Source: Kitasatospora sp. MAP12-44 (GTDB lineage: Bacteria; Actinomycetota; Actinomycetes; Streptomycetales; Streptomycetaceae). From it: a DNA stretch of 64,000 nucleotides. The first letter of the stretch is position 1; each line of letters opens with the position of its first letter. Position numbers and translations under genes: made by a program. Below, in pieces: positions 43,560 through 53,398 of this stretch. Where the stretch lies: the NCBI RefSeq assembly GCF_029892095.1, contig NZ_JARZAE010000004.1:6510001-6574000 (forward strand), read 5' to 3'. Below the pieces are notes generated by a model, which made no database searches, was not told the DNA's origin, and worked only from the letters and a program-made list of their open reading frames with translations.

Positions 43560-44296
43560 CCGACCGGCCTTTCGGTAGGGACGGCGTCGACGCCGAGCTG
43601 CAGCAGCCGGCAGATCGCCTCCAGGCATTCCAGACGGTTCCGGGCCTCGGCCAGGTCGCGTCCCCAGGTGGTCACGCCGTGGTCGGCGATCAGCAGGCCG
43701 GGGGGCGCCTGCGGGTGGGCCGCCAGGTGGGCGGCGATCTCCTGCGCGATCCTCGGCACGTCGGGCCAGTTGGCGAAGACCGGCAGCTCGGTGCGGCTCG
43801 GGTCGGCCAGGTCGAGCCCCTTGAGCAGCTCGAAGCCGGCCAGCGTCAGGGCCCCGGTGCCGCTCCCGCTCCCACTCCTGGCCCCGGTGCGGCAGGCCGC
43901 CCAGGTGGTGTACGGGGCGTGCACGTGGATGACCGCGCCGGCGTCCGTGCTGCGGTAGACGGCGGCGTGGATCGAGGCCTCGGCCGACGCGCGCGGGCCG
44001 CCGGGGAGGCTGGGGAGGCTGGGCCGAGCGCTGTGGGCGTCGATCAACACGGTGTCCGCGATGGTCAGTTCGCCCTTGTCCCGACCGCTGGCGGTGATCA
44101 GTGCCAGCGGCTCGGAGCCGGGCAGCCGCACCGAGAGGTTGCCCGAGGTGCCGGGCATCCAGCCGCGCGCGTACAGCGCGCGGGAGAACGCGGCGAGCTC
44201 GGCGGCCGGGCGCGAGCAGTCCGCGCCGCTCGCCGCCGACGGGGCGTCGGAGGAGTCGGAGGGGTCCCACCAGAGGTCGACATTGGTCACGCTCAC
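43556..44296 (-). CDS. mtnB: Methylthioribulose-1-phosphate dehydratase
   Basis: 246 residues, class II aldolase fold: RGWMPGTSGNLSVRL, ITASGRDKGELT, the zinc-binding HVHAPYTTW and a further His in IADHGVTTWG. It dehydrates methylthioribulose-1-phosphate to the diketo compound used by MtnC. A flexible Ser/Gly stretch (RTGARSGSGSGTG) sits in mid-protein. The GTG start at 44296 overlaps the stop of the MtnA fusion by 4 bases; an in-frame GTG six bases on is an alternative. Confidence 0.92.
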   Translation of the reverse strand: MSVTNVDLWWDPSDSSDAPSAASGADCSRPAAELAAFSRALYARGWMPGTSGNLSVRLPGSEPLALITASGRDKGELTIADTVLIDAHSARPSLPSLPGGPRASAEASIHAAVYRSTDAGAVIHVHAPYTTWAACRTGARSGSGSGTGALTLAGFELLKGLDLADPSRTELPVFANWPDVPRIAQEIAAHLAAHPQAPPGLLIADHGVTTWGRDLAEARNRLECLEAICRLLQLGVDAVPTERPVG

Positions 44297-45941
44297 GCTG
44301 CCACCTCGCACAGCGCCAGCACGGGATGTCCGGCCAGCCGCTGTTCCCAGCCGAGGCCGCTGAGCGCCACCAGTGCGGCCAGGCCCGCGACTTGGCCGCC
44401 GGAGTCGGTGACCAGACGGGCGGCGGCGGACAGCGTGCCGCCGGTCGCCAGCACGTCGTCCACCACGAGCACCCGCTCGCCCGGGGCGATCGCGCCCTTC
44501 TGCAGTTCGAGCCGGTCCGTGCCGTACTCCAGGGCGTAGGACGCCTCGTGCACCGCGCCGGGGAGTTTGCCGGGCTTGCGCGCCAGCACCAGCGGCATCC
44601 GCCCGCGGGCCGCCAGTGCCGCGCCGAGGACGAAGCCCCGGGACTCGACGCCGAGGATGCGGTCGTAGCGGCCGTCGAAGTCGGCGAGCACCTGGTCGGC
44701 CAGCTCGGCGAGCATGCCGGGCTCGGCGTAGAGCGCGGCCAGGTCCCGGAAGACCACGCCGGGCTTGGGGTGGTCCGGGTACTCCGTGAGCAACGCGACT
44801 GTCCGGGCGGCCAGTTCGGCCGGGTCCGCCGCGACGGGGGCCGCCGGACGGCTTGGGCGCAGCGTGCGCCGCTCCGAGACGACGGCCGTGATCAGCGCTC
44901 CCGGGGTGACGTCGAAGGCCGGGTTGAAGACCTGCGCCTCGGCCGGAGCCACCCGCACGCCGGCCAGCTCGGTCACCTCCCGCGCGGGCCGCTCCTCGAC
45001 CACGATGCCGCTGCCGTCGGGGAGTTGGTCGTCCCAGCTGGACTCGGGAGCGACCACCACGAACGGGATGCCGTGCCGGGCGGCGGCCACGGCCAGCGCG
45101 TAGGTGCCGATCTTGTTGGCGGTGTCGCCGTTGGCGGCGATCCGGTCGGCGCCGACCAGCACGCAGTCCACCATGCCGCGCGAGATCGCGGCGGCCGCGG
45201 CGGAGTCCACACACAGCCGGTAGGCGACGCCCGCCTCGCCGAGCTCCCAGGCGGTGAGCCGGGAGCCCTGCAGCAGCGGCCGGGTCTCGTCCACCAGGAC
45301 CTCCTCGACCCGTCCCCGGGCGGCGAGTTCCAGGATGGTGCCGAGCGCGGTGCCCACCGCGGCGGTGGCCAGCCGGCCGGTGTTGCAGTGGGTGAGCAGG
45401 CGCAGCGGACGGTCGGGGGTGAGCCCGATGACGAGGTCCGCGGCGCGCTGCACGGCGGCGCGGTTGGCGGCCGCGTCCTCGGCGAGCATCGCGGTGGCCT
45501 CCGCCAGCAGCGCGTCCGCCCCCTGCGGCAGGTGCTCCAGCACCCGCTGCACGGCCCATCGCAGGTTGACGGCGGTGGGGCGGGCGGCGGCCAGCCGCTC
45601 GGCGTCCGCCCGTACGGCGGCCTCAGCGGCCTCGTCGAGCGTGCCGTCCGCCGCGGTGTGCGCGTAGCCGGACAGCGCCACGCCGAGCGCGCCGACCAGC
45701 CCGATCGTCGGGGCGCCGCGCACGGCCAGGCACTGCACGGCGGCGATCACCTCGTCGACCGTACGCAGCGTCAGCGTGCGGTACTCGGCGGGCAGGGCGC
45801 GCTGGTCGACGGCGACCACGGCTCCCTGCTCCCAGGACACCGAAGACTCGCTGTGCACCGAAGACTCGCTGTGCACCGAAGACTCGCTGTGCACCGAAGA
45901 CTCGCTGTGCACCGATGACGCGCACTGCACCGAAGACTCGC

Positions 45942-45945
<4 letters not shown>
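44293..45945 (-). CDS. mtnA: MtnA-adenine phosphoribosyltransferase fusion
   Basis: 550 residues. Residues ~36-370 are methylthioribose-1-phosphate isomerase (VRGAPTIGLVGALGVAL, THCNTGRLAT, VLVGADRIAANGDTANKIGT, the C-terminal FNPAFDVTP). Residues ~385-550 are adenine phosphoribosyltransferase (PKPGVVFRDLAALYAEP, GVESRGFVLGAALAAR, ALEYGTDRLELQKGAI, PRPP loop VLVVDDVLATGGTL). One chain thus handles both MtnP products: methylthioribose-1-phosphate and adenine (to AMP with PRPP). The N-terminal ~35 residues are SESSVH repeats outside the fold. ATG overlaps the metK stop. Confidence 0.9.
45842..45931 (-). repeat. 18-base in-frame tandem repeat at the start of mtnA
   Basis: Four perfect copies of GAAGACTCGCTGTGCACC (45842-45913, plus-strand reading), one diverged copy (45914-45931) and a partial sixth that reaches the start codon. 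On the coding strand each unit gives S-E-S-S-V-H and contains an in-frame GTG preceded by GCGAG, so several units could start translation. Confidence 0.85.
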
Positions 45946-47150
<1,205 letters not shown>

Positions 47151-47192
47151 GACTCTCCTGAGGTGGTGGAAGGTGGTTCGGGGGTCAGGCGA

Positions 47193-49082
47193 TCAGGCGG
47201 CGTGGCCGCCCTGCCGGGCCAGCACGGCGGGCCCGCGCAGGTTGTGGGCGAGCAGGCGGACCAGTTCGTGGAAGCCGTACTCGGTGTGGAAGGGGGAGCC
47301 GGAACCGTTGACCTCCAGCAGGCGGGCGCCGACCAGGTCGTCCAGGACCTGCTCGGTGGGGCCCTCGCCGGTGCCGAGGACGGCGGCGGCCAGCTCGGCC
47401 GGGAAGTGCGGCGTGGAGATGGCGGCCAGCTGCGGCAGCGCCGTACGGGCCTGCGGGCTGACACCCCGCAGCGAGCTCAGCAGCCGCTGGCCGACCGCGA
47501 GTTCGCCGAAGCTGAGCTCGTCGAGACGGGTGCTGGGCGCGGCCAGCCGGCGGGCCAGCTGGCCGGTGGACCAGTGCGGCCGGGTGGCCAGCCGCAGACC
47601 TGCGATCCGCAGCGCCAGCGGCAGGCCCGCGCACGCCTCGATGATCGCCTGGGTCGCGGCGGGGTTCTCCAGGATCCGCTCCGGACCGGTGATCGACGCC
47701 AGCAGGTCGAGCGCCTGCTCGTCGTCGAGCAGCGGGACGGTCACCGTGTGGCCGCCGGTGGCCAGGTGGCCGCGGCTGGTGATGATCACGCCGACGCCGG
47801 GGTCGTTGGGCAGCAGCGGGCCGATCTGCAGGTCACTGGCGGCCCGGTCCAGCACCACCAGCAGGCGCTTGCCCGCGGTGTGGGCGCGGTAGAGGCTCAC
47901 CAGCTCGTCCAGGTCAGCCGACTCCCGGGTGTCCAGGCCCAGGGCGTGCAGGAAGAGGACCAGCACCTCCCACGGGTTCTTCGGCGAGCCGTCCGGGCGG
48001 CGCAGGTCGGTGTAGAGCTGGCCGTCGGGGAAGGCGTCGCGGCAGGCGTGCGCGGCCTGCGTCGCCAGCGCGCTCTTGCCGATCCCCGGCATGCCGGTCA
48101 GCAGGACGGCGCCGGCCCGTGAGCTGCCCGGCTGCGGGGCCAACACCCGTCGGATGTCGGCGAGTTCGGCCTCCCGTCCGGCGAAGTCGGCCAGCTCGGG
48201 GGGGACCATCGCCGGGACCGGGCGGGCCGGGACGCGCAGCCGGGTGGGGAGCGCCGACTGGGCGCCGGGCGCCTGCGCCGGCGCGCCCGGTGCGGGGGTG
48301 CCCGGGAGTAGCGTGCCCGGGATCAGCGTGCCTGGGATCGGGGTGCCCGGGATCGGGGTGCCCCGCAGGATCGACTGGTGGACGGCGATCAGCACCGGTC
48401 CGGGGTCGACCCCGAGCTCCTCGGCAAGCACCCGGCGGCCGGCCTGGTAGACCGTCAGCGCGTCGGCCTGCCGGTCGCAGCGGTAGAGCGCGGTCATCAG
48501 CTGGGCGCGCAGCCGCTCCCGCAGCGGGTGCTCGGCGAGCAGGCCGGTCAGCTCGGGCACCAGCTCGCGCTGGCGGCCGAGGACCAGGTCGGCCTCGATC
48601 CGGTCCTCCACGGCCACCACACGGGCCTCGTCCAGGCTGGGCCGCTCGGCGTCGGACAGGTAGTCGGTGACATTGGCCAGCGCCGGGCCCTGCCAGAGGG
48701 CGAGCGCGGAACGCAGGTGCACCGAGGCGTCGTAGTAGCGGTGCTGCTCCAGGGCCTCGCGGCCGAGTCCGGAGCTGCGCTCGAACTCCTCCAGGTCCAA
48801 CCGGGCGGAGCCGGGGTGCATCAGGTACCCCTGGGCATGGCGGACCAGGTCGACCTCGGGGCCGAGACGCTTGCGCAGCCGCGAGACGTAGGTGTAGATC
48901 TGCGCGCTTCTGGTCGCGGGTGGGTCCCACCCCCAGAGGGCGTTGCTGAGGCGTTCGTCGGAGACCACCGTGCCGCGGTTGAGCAGCAGGACGGCGAGCA
49001 CGGTGTGGATCTTCGTTCCCGAGAGCGGCACTGCGTCGTTGCCCTGCCGGACCTCGACCGGGCCGAGAAGCTGGAATTCCAT
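47193..49082 (-). CDS. SARP-family regulator with NB-ARC domain
   Basis: 629 residues from ATG at 49082 (AGGAGG upstream). Residues ~10-95 form an OmpR-like winged helix (LSGTKIHTVLAVLLLNRG ... QIYTYVSRLRKRLG), ~100-245 the BTAD domain, ~250-290 a repetitive Gly-Thr-Pro-Ile linker, and the rest an ATPase (GMPGIGKSA, LLVVLDRAASD, ITSRGHL, GLPLALRIAG). It is an AfsR/SARP-type activator. It is the first gene of the metK-mtn operon and divergent from the SAM-dependent enzyme at 49424, so it probably drives both. Confidence 0.9.
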   Translation of the reverse strand: MEFQLLGPVEVRQGNDAVPLSGTKIHTVLAVLLLNRGTVVSDERLSNALWGWDPPATRSAQIYTYVSRLRKRLGPEVDLVRHAQGYLMHPGSARLDLEEFERSSGLGREALEQHRYYDASVHLRSALALWQGPALANVTDYLSDAERPSLDEARVVAVEDRIEADLVLGRQRELVPELTGLLAEHPLRERLRAQLMTALYRCDRQADALTVYQAGRRVLAEELGVDPGPVLIAVHQSILRGTPIPGTPIPGTLIPGTLLPGTPAPGAPAQAPGAQSALPTRLRVPARPVPAMVPPELADFAGREAELADIRRVLAPQPGSSRAGAVLLTGMPGIGKSALATQAAHACRDAFPDGQLYTDLRRPDGSPKNPWEVLVLFLHALGLDTRESADLDELVSLYRAHTAGKRLLVVLDRAASDLQIGPLLPNDPGVGVIITSRGHLATGGHTVTVPLLDDEQALDLLASITGPERILENPAATQAIIEACAGLPLALRIAGLRLATRPHWSTGQLARRLAAPSTRLDELSFGELAVGQRLLSSLRGVSPQARTALPQLAAISTPHFPAELAAAVLGTGEGPTEQVLDDLVGARLLEVNGSGSPFHTEYGFHELVRLLAHNLRGPAVLARQGGHAA

Positions 49083-49423
49083 AGTTCCTCCTGCCACGAA
49101 TTCACGCCGCATGTGGGGGCGGCGGTGCGCGAAAAGTGAACGGGGCGAGCTATCCCCCGTTGGATCAGCTCTGACTTCGGACCCCTGCGTCGGTGGACGT
49201 CGGTCCGGCTGACGTAATTCTGCGCGAGCCCGGCCCTCTGAACTGCTCTGACGGCTGTCAAGATCTTGTCGGGGCAATGTCCTGCCACCGCTCGCACCCC
49301 AATCGGCGCAGGCCGCGAAGTAGATTGCCAGTGCTACCTGATGAGCGGTTGTCATTGCCGCCGCCGCCGGGAAGCAGTGCGCCGGGTGGACGACCTGCCC
49401 GCGCTCATGACTGGGGAGGAATC
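49083..49423. promoter_or_regulatory. Divergent promoter region SARP / SAM-dependent enzyme
   Basis: 341 bases without a gene. Short words such as GGACGTCGGTCCGG and repeated TCTGA/TGACG elements are present, but I cannot define a convincing SARP heptamer repeat. Presumably holds the promoters for the operon ending at 40892 and for the gene at 49424. Confidence 0.35.
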
Positions 49424-50116
49424 TTGACCGTTCGCTCGCTGCTGTCGAAGAAGGCCACCCGCCGGGTGCTGGCCGGCGGCGTCACCGCCGCTGCCGTTGC
49501 TGCCTGGTGGCTGACCGACTCCGCGCCCTACCCCTACTCGCAGCGCTGGCTGCTGGACCTGCCGCTGCCGTTCCTGACGCTGGGCCGGCTGGACTCGGTG
49601 CTGCAGGCGAAGCCGGGGGAGCGGATCCTGGAGATCGGCCCGGGGACCGGCCTGCAGTCGCTGCACGTCGCACCGCAGTTGGGCGTGAGCGGCCGGCTGG
49701 ACATCGTCGACATCCAGCAGGAGATGCTGGACCACGTGATGCGCCGGGCGGAGCAGCAGGGGGTGGCCAACATCGTGGCGACCCACGCCGATGCACACCA
49801 ACTCCCGTTCGAGGATGGCTCGTTCGACGCCGTCTACCTGGTGACGGCGCTCGGCGAGATCCCCGAGCCGCAGGTCACGCTGGCCCAGCTGCGCCGGGTG
49901 CTCAAGCCCACCGGGCGGCTGGTGATCGGGGAGTTCTTCGACCGCCACCAGATCCGGGCGTCCTCGCTGCTCGGCCTGGCCGACGGTGCTGGGCTGCGGG
50001 TGTCCAAGCTGATCGGCCCGCCGTTCGCGTACTACGCGGTGCTGCGCCCGTTCGCCGCGGAGCCGGCCCTGGCGGCGGGGGCCGGCGGGTCCGCGTTCTC
50101 CCACAACTTCGCCTGA
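49424..50116 (+). CDS. Methyltransferase-fold SAM enzyme; candidate azetidine-2-carboxylate synthase (SAM cyclase)
   Basis: 230 residues from TTG at 49424, 3 bases after GGGGAGGA. Residues ~15-30 are a hydrophobic, possibly membrane-associated segment; then PYPYSQRWLLDLPLPFLT, motif I EIGPGTG (70-76), IVDIQQEMLDHVMRR and VLKPTGRLVIGEFFD. By fold it is a UbiE-like methyltransferase. The only genes co-occurring with it are for SAM supply and MTA (not SAH) salvage, so a reaction releasing MTA is expected. AzeJ and VioH are methyltransferase-like SAM cyclases making azetidine-2-carboxylate; I propose this role. An ordinary methyltransferase is the alternative. Confidence 0.6.
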   Translation: MTVRSLLSKKATRRVLAGGVTAAAVAAWWLTDSAPYPYSQRWLLDLPLPFLTLGRLDSVLQAKPGERILEIGPGTGLQSLHVAPQLGVSGRLDIVDIQQEMLDHVMRRAEQQGVANIVATHADAHQLPFEDGSFDAVYLVTALGEIPEPQVTLAQLRRVLKPTGRLVIGEFFDRHQIRASSLLGLADGAGLRVSKLIGPPFAYYAVLRPFAAEPALAAGAGGSAFSHNFA

Positions 50117-50156
50117 TCCCATGGATGTTCCGCTCCGCGCCGATCCGGTCCACGGG

Positions 50157-50942
50157 TCAGCGCGGGGCGGGGCGGGCGACCCGGCGCAGCCGCAGGTCGT
50201 CGGCCAGGTGGCTGCCGAGGTGGCGCAGCAGCGCGTCCTCGGCCTGCTCCAGGTAGAAATGGCCGCCCGCAAAGGTGTGGAACTCGGCTCTGGCCATGGT
50301 CAGTTCGGACCAGGCCCGGACCAACTCCGAGGTGCAGCCGCGGTCCTGCTCGCCGGAGTACACCACCACCGGGCAGCCGATCCGCTCCGGTGCACTGGGC
50401 CGGTAGCTCTCGATCAGCCGGAAGTCGGCGCGCAGCGGCGGCAGCAGCAGCTCGCGCACCGCCTCCTCGGAGAGCAGGCCCACGGTGGAACTGCCCAGCC
50501 TGGCCAGCGCCCCGAGCAGCGTCTCGGTGTCGGCCTCGGCCAGCGGGACGGCGGAGGGTTCCACCCGGTGCGGCGCGCCGCGACCGGAGGCGAACAGCCG
50601 GGTGGGGCGCAGGCCGTGCTCGCGGGCCAGGCGCAGCGCGCACTCGTAGGCCACCGCGCTGCCCATGCTGTGCCCGAAGAAGGCGAACGGGCGGTCCAGT
50701 CGGGGCAGCAGGGCCCGGGTCAGCCGGTCGGCCAGCTCGGACATCGCGGTGATCGCCGGCTCACCGATCCGGTCCTGCCGACCCGGGTAGCAGACCGCGA
50801 GCAGCTCGACTCCGGCCGGCAGCCGGCGCTGCCAGGAGCGGTAGAAGCTCGGCGAGCCACCGGCGTGCGGGAAGCACACCAGGCGCAACCCCGGATCCGC
50901 CGGGGCGTCGTAGCGGTGGAACCAGGTGCCGGCCGTGCTCAT
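50157..50942 (-). CDS. Type II thioesterase
   Basis: 261 residues from ATG at 50942 (TGGAGGAG upstream). CFPHAGGSPSFY, CYPGRQDRIG, GHSMG with Ser92, YSGEQDRGC and GGHFYLEQ give a complete catalytic triad. It hydrolyses stalled acyl or aminoacyl groups from NRPS carrier domains and, in an NRPS with an unloaded first carrier, may act as a proof-reader. It is divergent from the first hydroxylase gene and shares its promoter region. Confidence 0.9.
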   Translation of the reverse strand: MSTAGTWFHRYDAPADPGLRLVCFPHAGGSPSFYRSWQRRLPAGVELLAVCYPGRQDRIGEPAITAMSELADRLTRALLPRLDRPFAFFGHSMGSAVAYECALRLAREHGLRPTRLFASGRGAPHRVEPSAVPLAEADTETLLGALARLGSSTVGLLSEEAVRELLLPPLRADFRLIESYRPSAPERIGCPVVVYSGEQDRGCTSELVRAWSELTMARAEFHTFAGGHFYLEQAEDALLRHLGSHLADDLRLRRVARPAPR

Positions 50943-51041
50943 CGAACTCCTCCAGGGTGTGGGCGCAGGGTGCCGGGCAGCATGGGTGGACGGTCTATGC
51001 GCCGGCCATATCGGCCGGGCGCGCAACCCCTGCCAGGAGCG

Positions 51042-51059
51042 GATATCGCTGCCGTATAG
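51042..51059 (+). promoter_or_regulatory. GATAT-N8-TATAG motif upstream of the TauD-like gene
   Basis: GATAT (51042-51046) and TATAG (51055-51059) with exactly 8 bases between. The same arrangement occurs before the first NRPS gene at 53276-53293. AT-rich words are rare here. Candidate SARP operator or promoter element, 66 bases before the ATG. Confidence 0.4.
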
Positions 51060-51124
51060 GCACACCTCCCAGCCTCGCTGCAGAGCGGCATCGCACCTGC
51101 CGCACCAGCCTGTGAGGAGTTTCT

Positions 51125-52069
51125 ATGCCGACACCCCAACTGACCTGGACGCCGCAGGAGATCCACCCGTCCGACGTGGGCGTCCCGGCGACCGTGGCGG
51201 GTCTGACCGCCTATCTGAGCGGCGCCGGGTCGGCGCTGGACGAGCAGCTGCTGGCGTCGAAGGCCCTGGTCTTCCGGGGTTTCGGCGTCGCCGAGTCCAC
51301 CATGGACCCGGTCCTCGACCTGCTGCTCGCCGACCGGCTCGCCTATGTGCACGGCAACTCGCCGCGCACCAAGGTCGGCGCCAATGTCTACACGTCGACC
51401 GAGTACCCGGCCGCCTTCACCATCTCGATGCACAACGAGCTCTCGTACAGCACGACATGGCCTGCCCGCCTGCTGTTCCTCTGCGCGCAGCCGTCCGAGA
51501 CCGGCGGTGCGACCTCGGTGGTGGACGCCGCGTACTGGCTGGACTCGTTGGACGAGGAGGTCCGGGCCGCCTACGCGGGCGGGGTGCGCTACACCCAGAA
51601 CCTGCACAGCGGCTTCGGCCTGGGCAAGAGCTGGCAGGAGACCTTCGAGAGCACCGAGCGCGACCGGGTCGAGGAGTTCCTCGCGGAGGCCGGCGCCGAG
51701 TGGACCTGGCGCCGCGACGGCGGCCTGCGGATCACCCAGACCCGCCCGTCCACCACCTGCCACCCGGTCACCGGCACCGAGGTCTGGTTCAACCAGTCCG
51801 ACCAGTGGCACTCGGCCGCGCTCGGCGACGAGGGCACGGCGCTGGCGAAGATCCTGCCCGTCGACGAGCTGCCGCAGTCGGTGAGCTTCGCCGACGGCAG
51901 CCCGATCCCGGACGACTACATCCTGCAGGTCCGCGACCGCGGCCTCGCCGGCGCCGTGGATGTCGACTGGCGGCGCGGCGACCTGCTGCTGATCGACAAC
52001 GTCCTGGTGGCGCACGGCCGTCGGCCGTTCACCGGCAGCCGCCGGGTACTCGTCGCGATGTCCGCCTGA
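51125..52069 (+). CDS. TauD/TfdA-type Fe(II)/2-oxoglutarate dioxygenase (SyrP-like)
   Basis: 314 residues from ATG preceded by GAGGAG. The 2-His-1-Glu site is HNE (His103, Glu105) with distal His297 in LVAHGRRPF; Arg residues just after bind 2-oxoglutarate. TSTEYPAAFTISMHNELSY is typical of the SyrP-type branch whose members hydroxylate aspartyl or other residues, free or carrier-bound, in NRPS pathways. With the Asx-like specificity of the first NRPS module, a beta-hydroxylation of Asp/Asn is a reasonable guess. 73 bases to the next hydroxylase. Confidence 0.82.
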   Translation: MPTPQLTWTPQEIHPSDVGVPATVAGLTAYLSGAGSALDEQLLASKALVFRGFGVAESTMDPVLDLLLADRLAYVHGNSPRTKVGANVYTSTEYPAAFTISMHNELSYSTTWPARLLFLCAQPSETGGATSVVDAAYWLDSLDEEVRAAYAGGVRYTQNLHSGFGLGKSWQETFESTERDRVEEFLAEAGAEWTWRRDGGLRITQTRPSTTCHPVTGTEVWFNQSDQWHSAALGDEGTALAKILPVDELPQSVSFADGSPIPDDYILQVRDRGLAGAVDVDWRRGDLLLIDNVLVAHGRRPFTGSRRVLVAMSA

Positions 52070-52142
52070 TGCACCGCGCGCATCGTACCCACGAGGACCG
52101 TACCCCGACCACCACTGACTGACCGACGGAAGAAGGAACTTC

Positions 52143-53135
52143 ATGAGCACACTGACCGAAGCGGTCCAGGCGCCGGCCCGCGGCTCCCTGACGCTCTGGC
52201 TCACCGACCTCGAACGCTCCCAACTGGCCAGACTGGCCGAGGAACTGGCCGCCCACGGCAGCGGCCTGGTGGACGACCCGCAGTGGCTCGACCACGCCCG
52301 CGAGCTGTCCTGCCGGATCCCGCTGCGGCTGCGCGAGGCGATCCGCGAGTACCGCTACGACTGCGGACCGGACGCGCTGCTGATGCTGCACAACCTCCCC
52401 GTGGACGAGCACACCCTGCCCGAAACCCCCACCGTCCGGGAGTCGGTGGAGCGCCGCACCACCGTCCCGGCGGCCATCTCGGCGCTGCTGTCGCTGCACC
52501 TCGGCGAGGTCGTCGCGTTCCGCGAGGAGAAGTCCGGCGCGCTGGTGCAGAACGTGGTGCCGGTGCCGGGCATGGAGGCGTCGCAGAGCAACGCCGGCTC
52601 GGTCGACCTGCAGATGCACGTCGAGAACGCCTTCCACCTCAACCGGCCCGACTACGTCGGCCTGCTCTGCCTGCGCAACGACCACACCAGGACGGCCGGG
52701 ACGCTGGTCTCCTCGATCCGCCGGGCGCTGCCACTGGTCCCCGACCAGGCCCGCCGGGTGCTGGCCGAGCCGCGCTTCGTCACCCAGCCGCCGCCGTCGT
52801 TCCAGGGCGGCGACGCCGCCGAGGTGCACGCGGTGCTGTACGGGGACCCGGTGGACCCGAACATCCGGGTGGACTTCGCGGCCACCGTGGCGCTGGACGA
52901 GGAGGGCACGCAGGCGCTGGAGCAGCTGCGCGACGCGATCGTGCTGGCGTCGTCGGTGCTGGTCCTGCAGTCCGGTGACCTGGCGTTCATCGACAACCGG
53001 ATGGCGCTGCACGGGCGCAGCTCGTTCGTGCCGCGCTACGACGGGCACGACCGCTGGCTGCACCGCACCTTCGTGCACCTGGACAACCGTCGCAGCCGGG
53101 TGGACCGTCCGGACAACGGCGCGATCCTGCGCTGA
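52143..53135 (+). CDS. Fe(II)/2-oxoglutarate amino-acid hydroxylase (AsnO/VioC-type)
   Basis: 330 residues with AAGAAGGAAC upstream of ATG. The clavaminate synthase-like signature is present: LQMHVENAFH with metal ligands His159 and Glu161, distal His290 in ALHGRSSFVPRY, and Arg304/Arg308 nearby for 2-oxoglutarate. AsnO of CDA hydroxylates free Asn at C3; VioC/OrfP hydroxylate Arg; these are its closest recalled types. It is downstream of the TauD-like gene and likely co-transcribed. It is predicted to make a 3-hydroxy amino acid for the NRPS. Confidence 0.85.
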   Translation: MSTLTEAVQAPARGSLTLWLTDLERSQLARLAEELAAHGSGLVDDPQWLDHARELSCRIPLRLREAIREYRYDCGPDALLMLHNLPVDEHTLPETPTVRESVERRTTVPAAISALLSLHLGEVVAFREEKSGALVQNVVPVPGMEASQSNAGSVDLQMHVENAFHLNRPDYVGLLCLRNDHTRTAGTLVSSIRRALPLVPDQARRVLAEPRFVTQPPPSFQGGDAAEVHAVLYGDPVDPNIRVDFAATVALDEEGTQALEQLRDAIVLASSVLVLQSGDLAFIDNRMALHGRSSFVPRYDGHDRWLHRTFVHLDNRRSRVDRPDNGAILR

Positions 53136-53190
53136 CCCGGACGACCGTACGGCCTGTACGGGCCTGTATGGCCTGTACGGCCCTGCCACT

Positions 53191-53240
53191 CTGCTGCCGC
53201 GTACCGATCCGGCTCCACGCCGGTCGGTGCGCGGCAGCAG
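53191..53240 (+). terminator. Imperfect 17-base stem-loop between hydroxylase and NRPS genes
   Basis: Arms 53191-53207 and 53224-53240 pair except at one position (CTGCTGCCGCGTACCGA). Before it, at 53151-53180, GGCCTGTACG-type units repeat three times. Likely a terminator for the hydroxylase unit, so the NRPS has its own promoter. Confidence 0.45.
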
Positions 53241-53275
53241 GCGTCTCATCGACCGACCAGCACCCCCGCGAAGTG

Positions 53276-53293
53276 GATATAGAAGCGCTATAG
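53276..53293 (+). promoter_or_regulatory. GATAT-N8-TATAG motif upstream of first NRPS gene
   Basis: GATAT (53276-53280), 8 bases, TATAG (53289-53293); same spacing as at 51042-51059. About 105 bases before the TTG start. Candidate shared operator. Confidence 0.4.
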
Positions 53294-53398
53294 CACCGGG
53301 GCGGAATCTACAACTGGCCCAGTGAGCCGAGTGAGTTGACCTCCGCTTGCGCACCCACGGCCCCGCCAGCGTCCGACCCCACTCGCGAGGAGCATCCG

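Noticed and set aside
47151..47192. SAM riboswitch controlling metK
   Set aside because: Only 42 bases separate metK from the SARP gene, too short for any known SAM riboswitch, and no conserved helices are visible.
49424..50116. Simple annotation as ubiquinone/menaquinone methyltransferase UbiE
   Set aside because: The fold agrees, but menaquinone genes are absent and the surrounding genes recycle MTA rather than SAH; kept only as the alternative.
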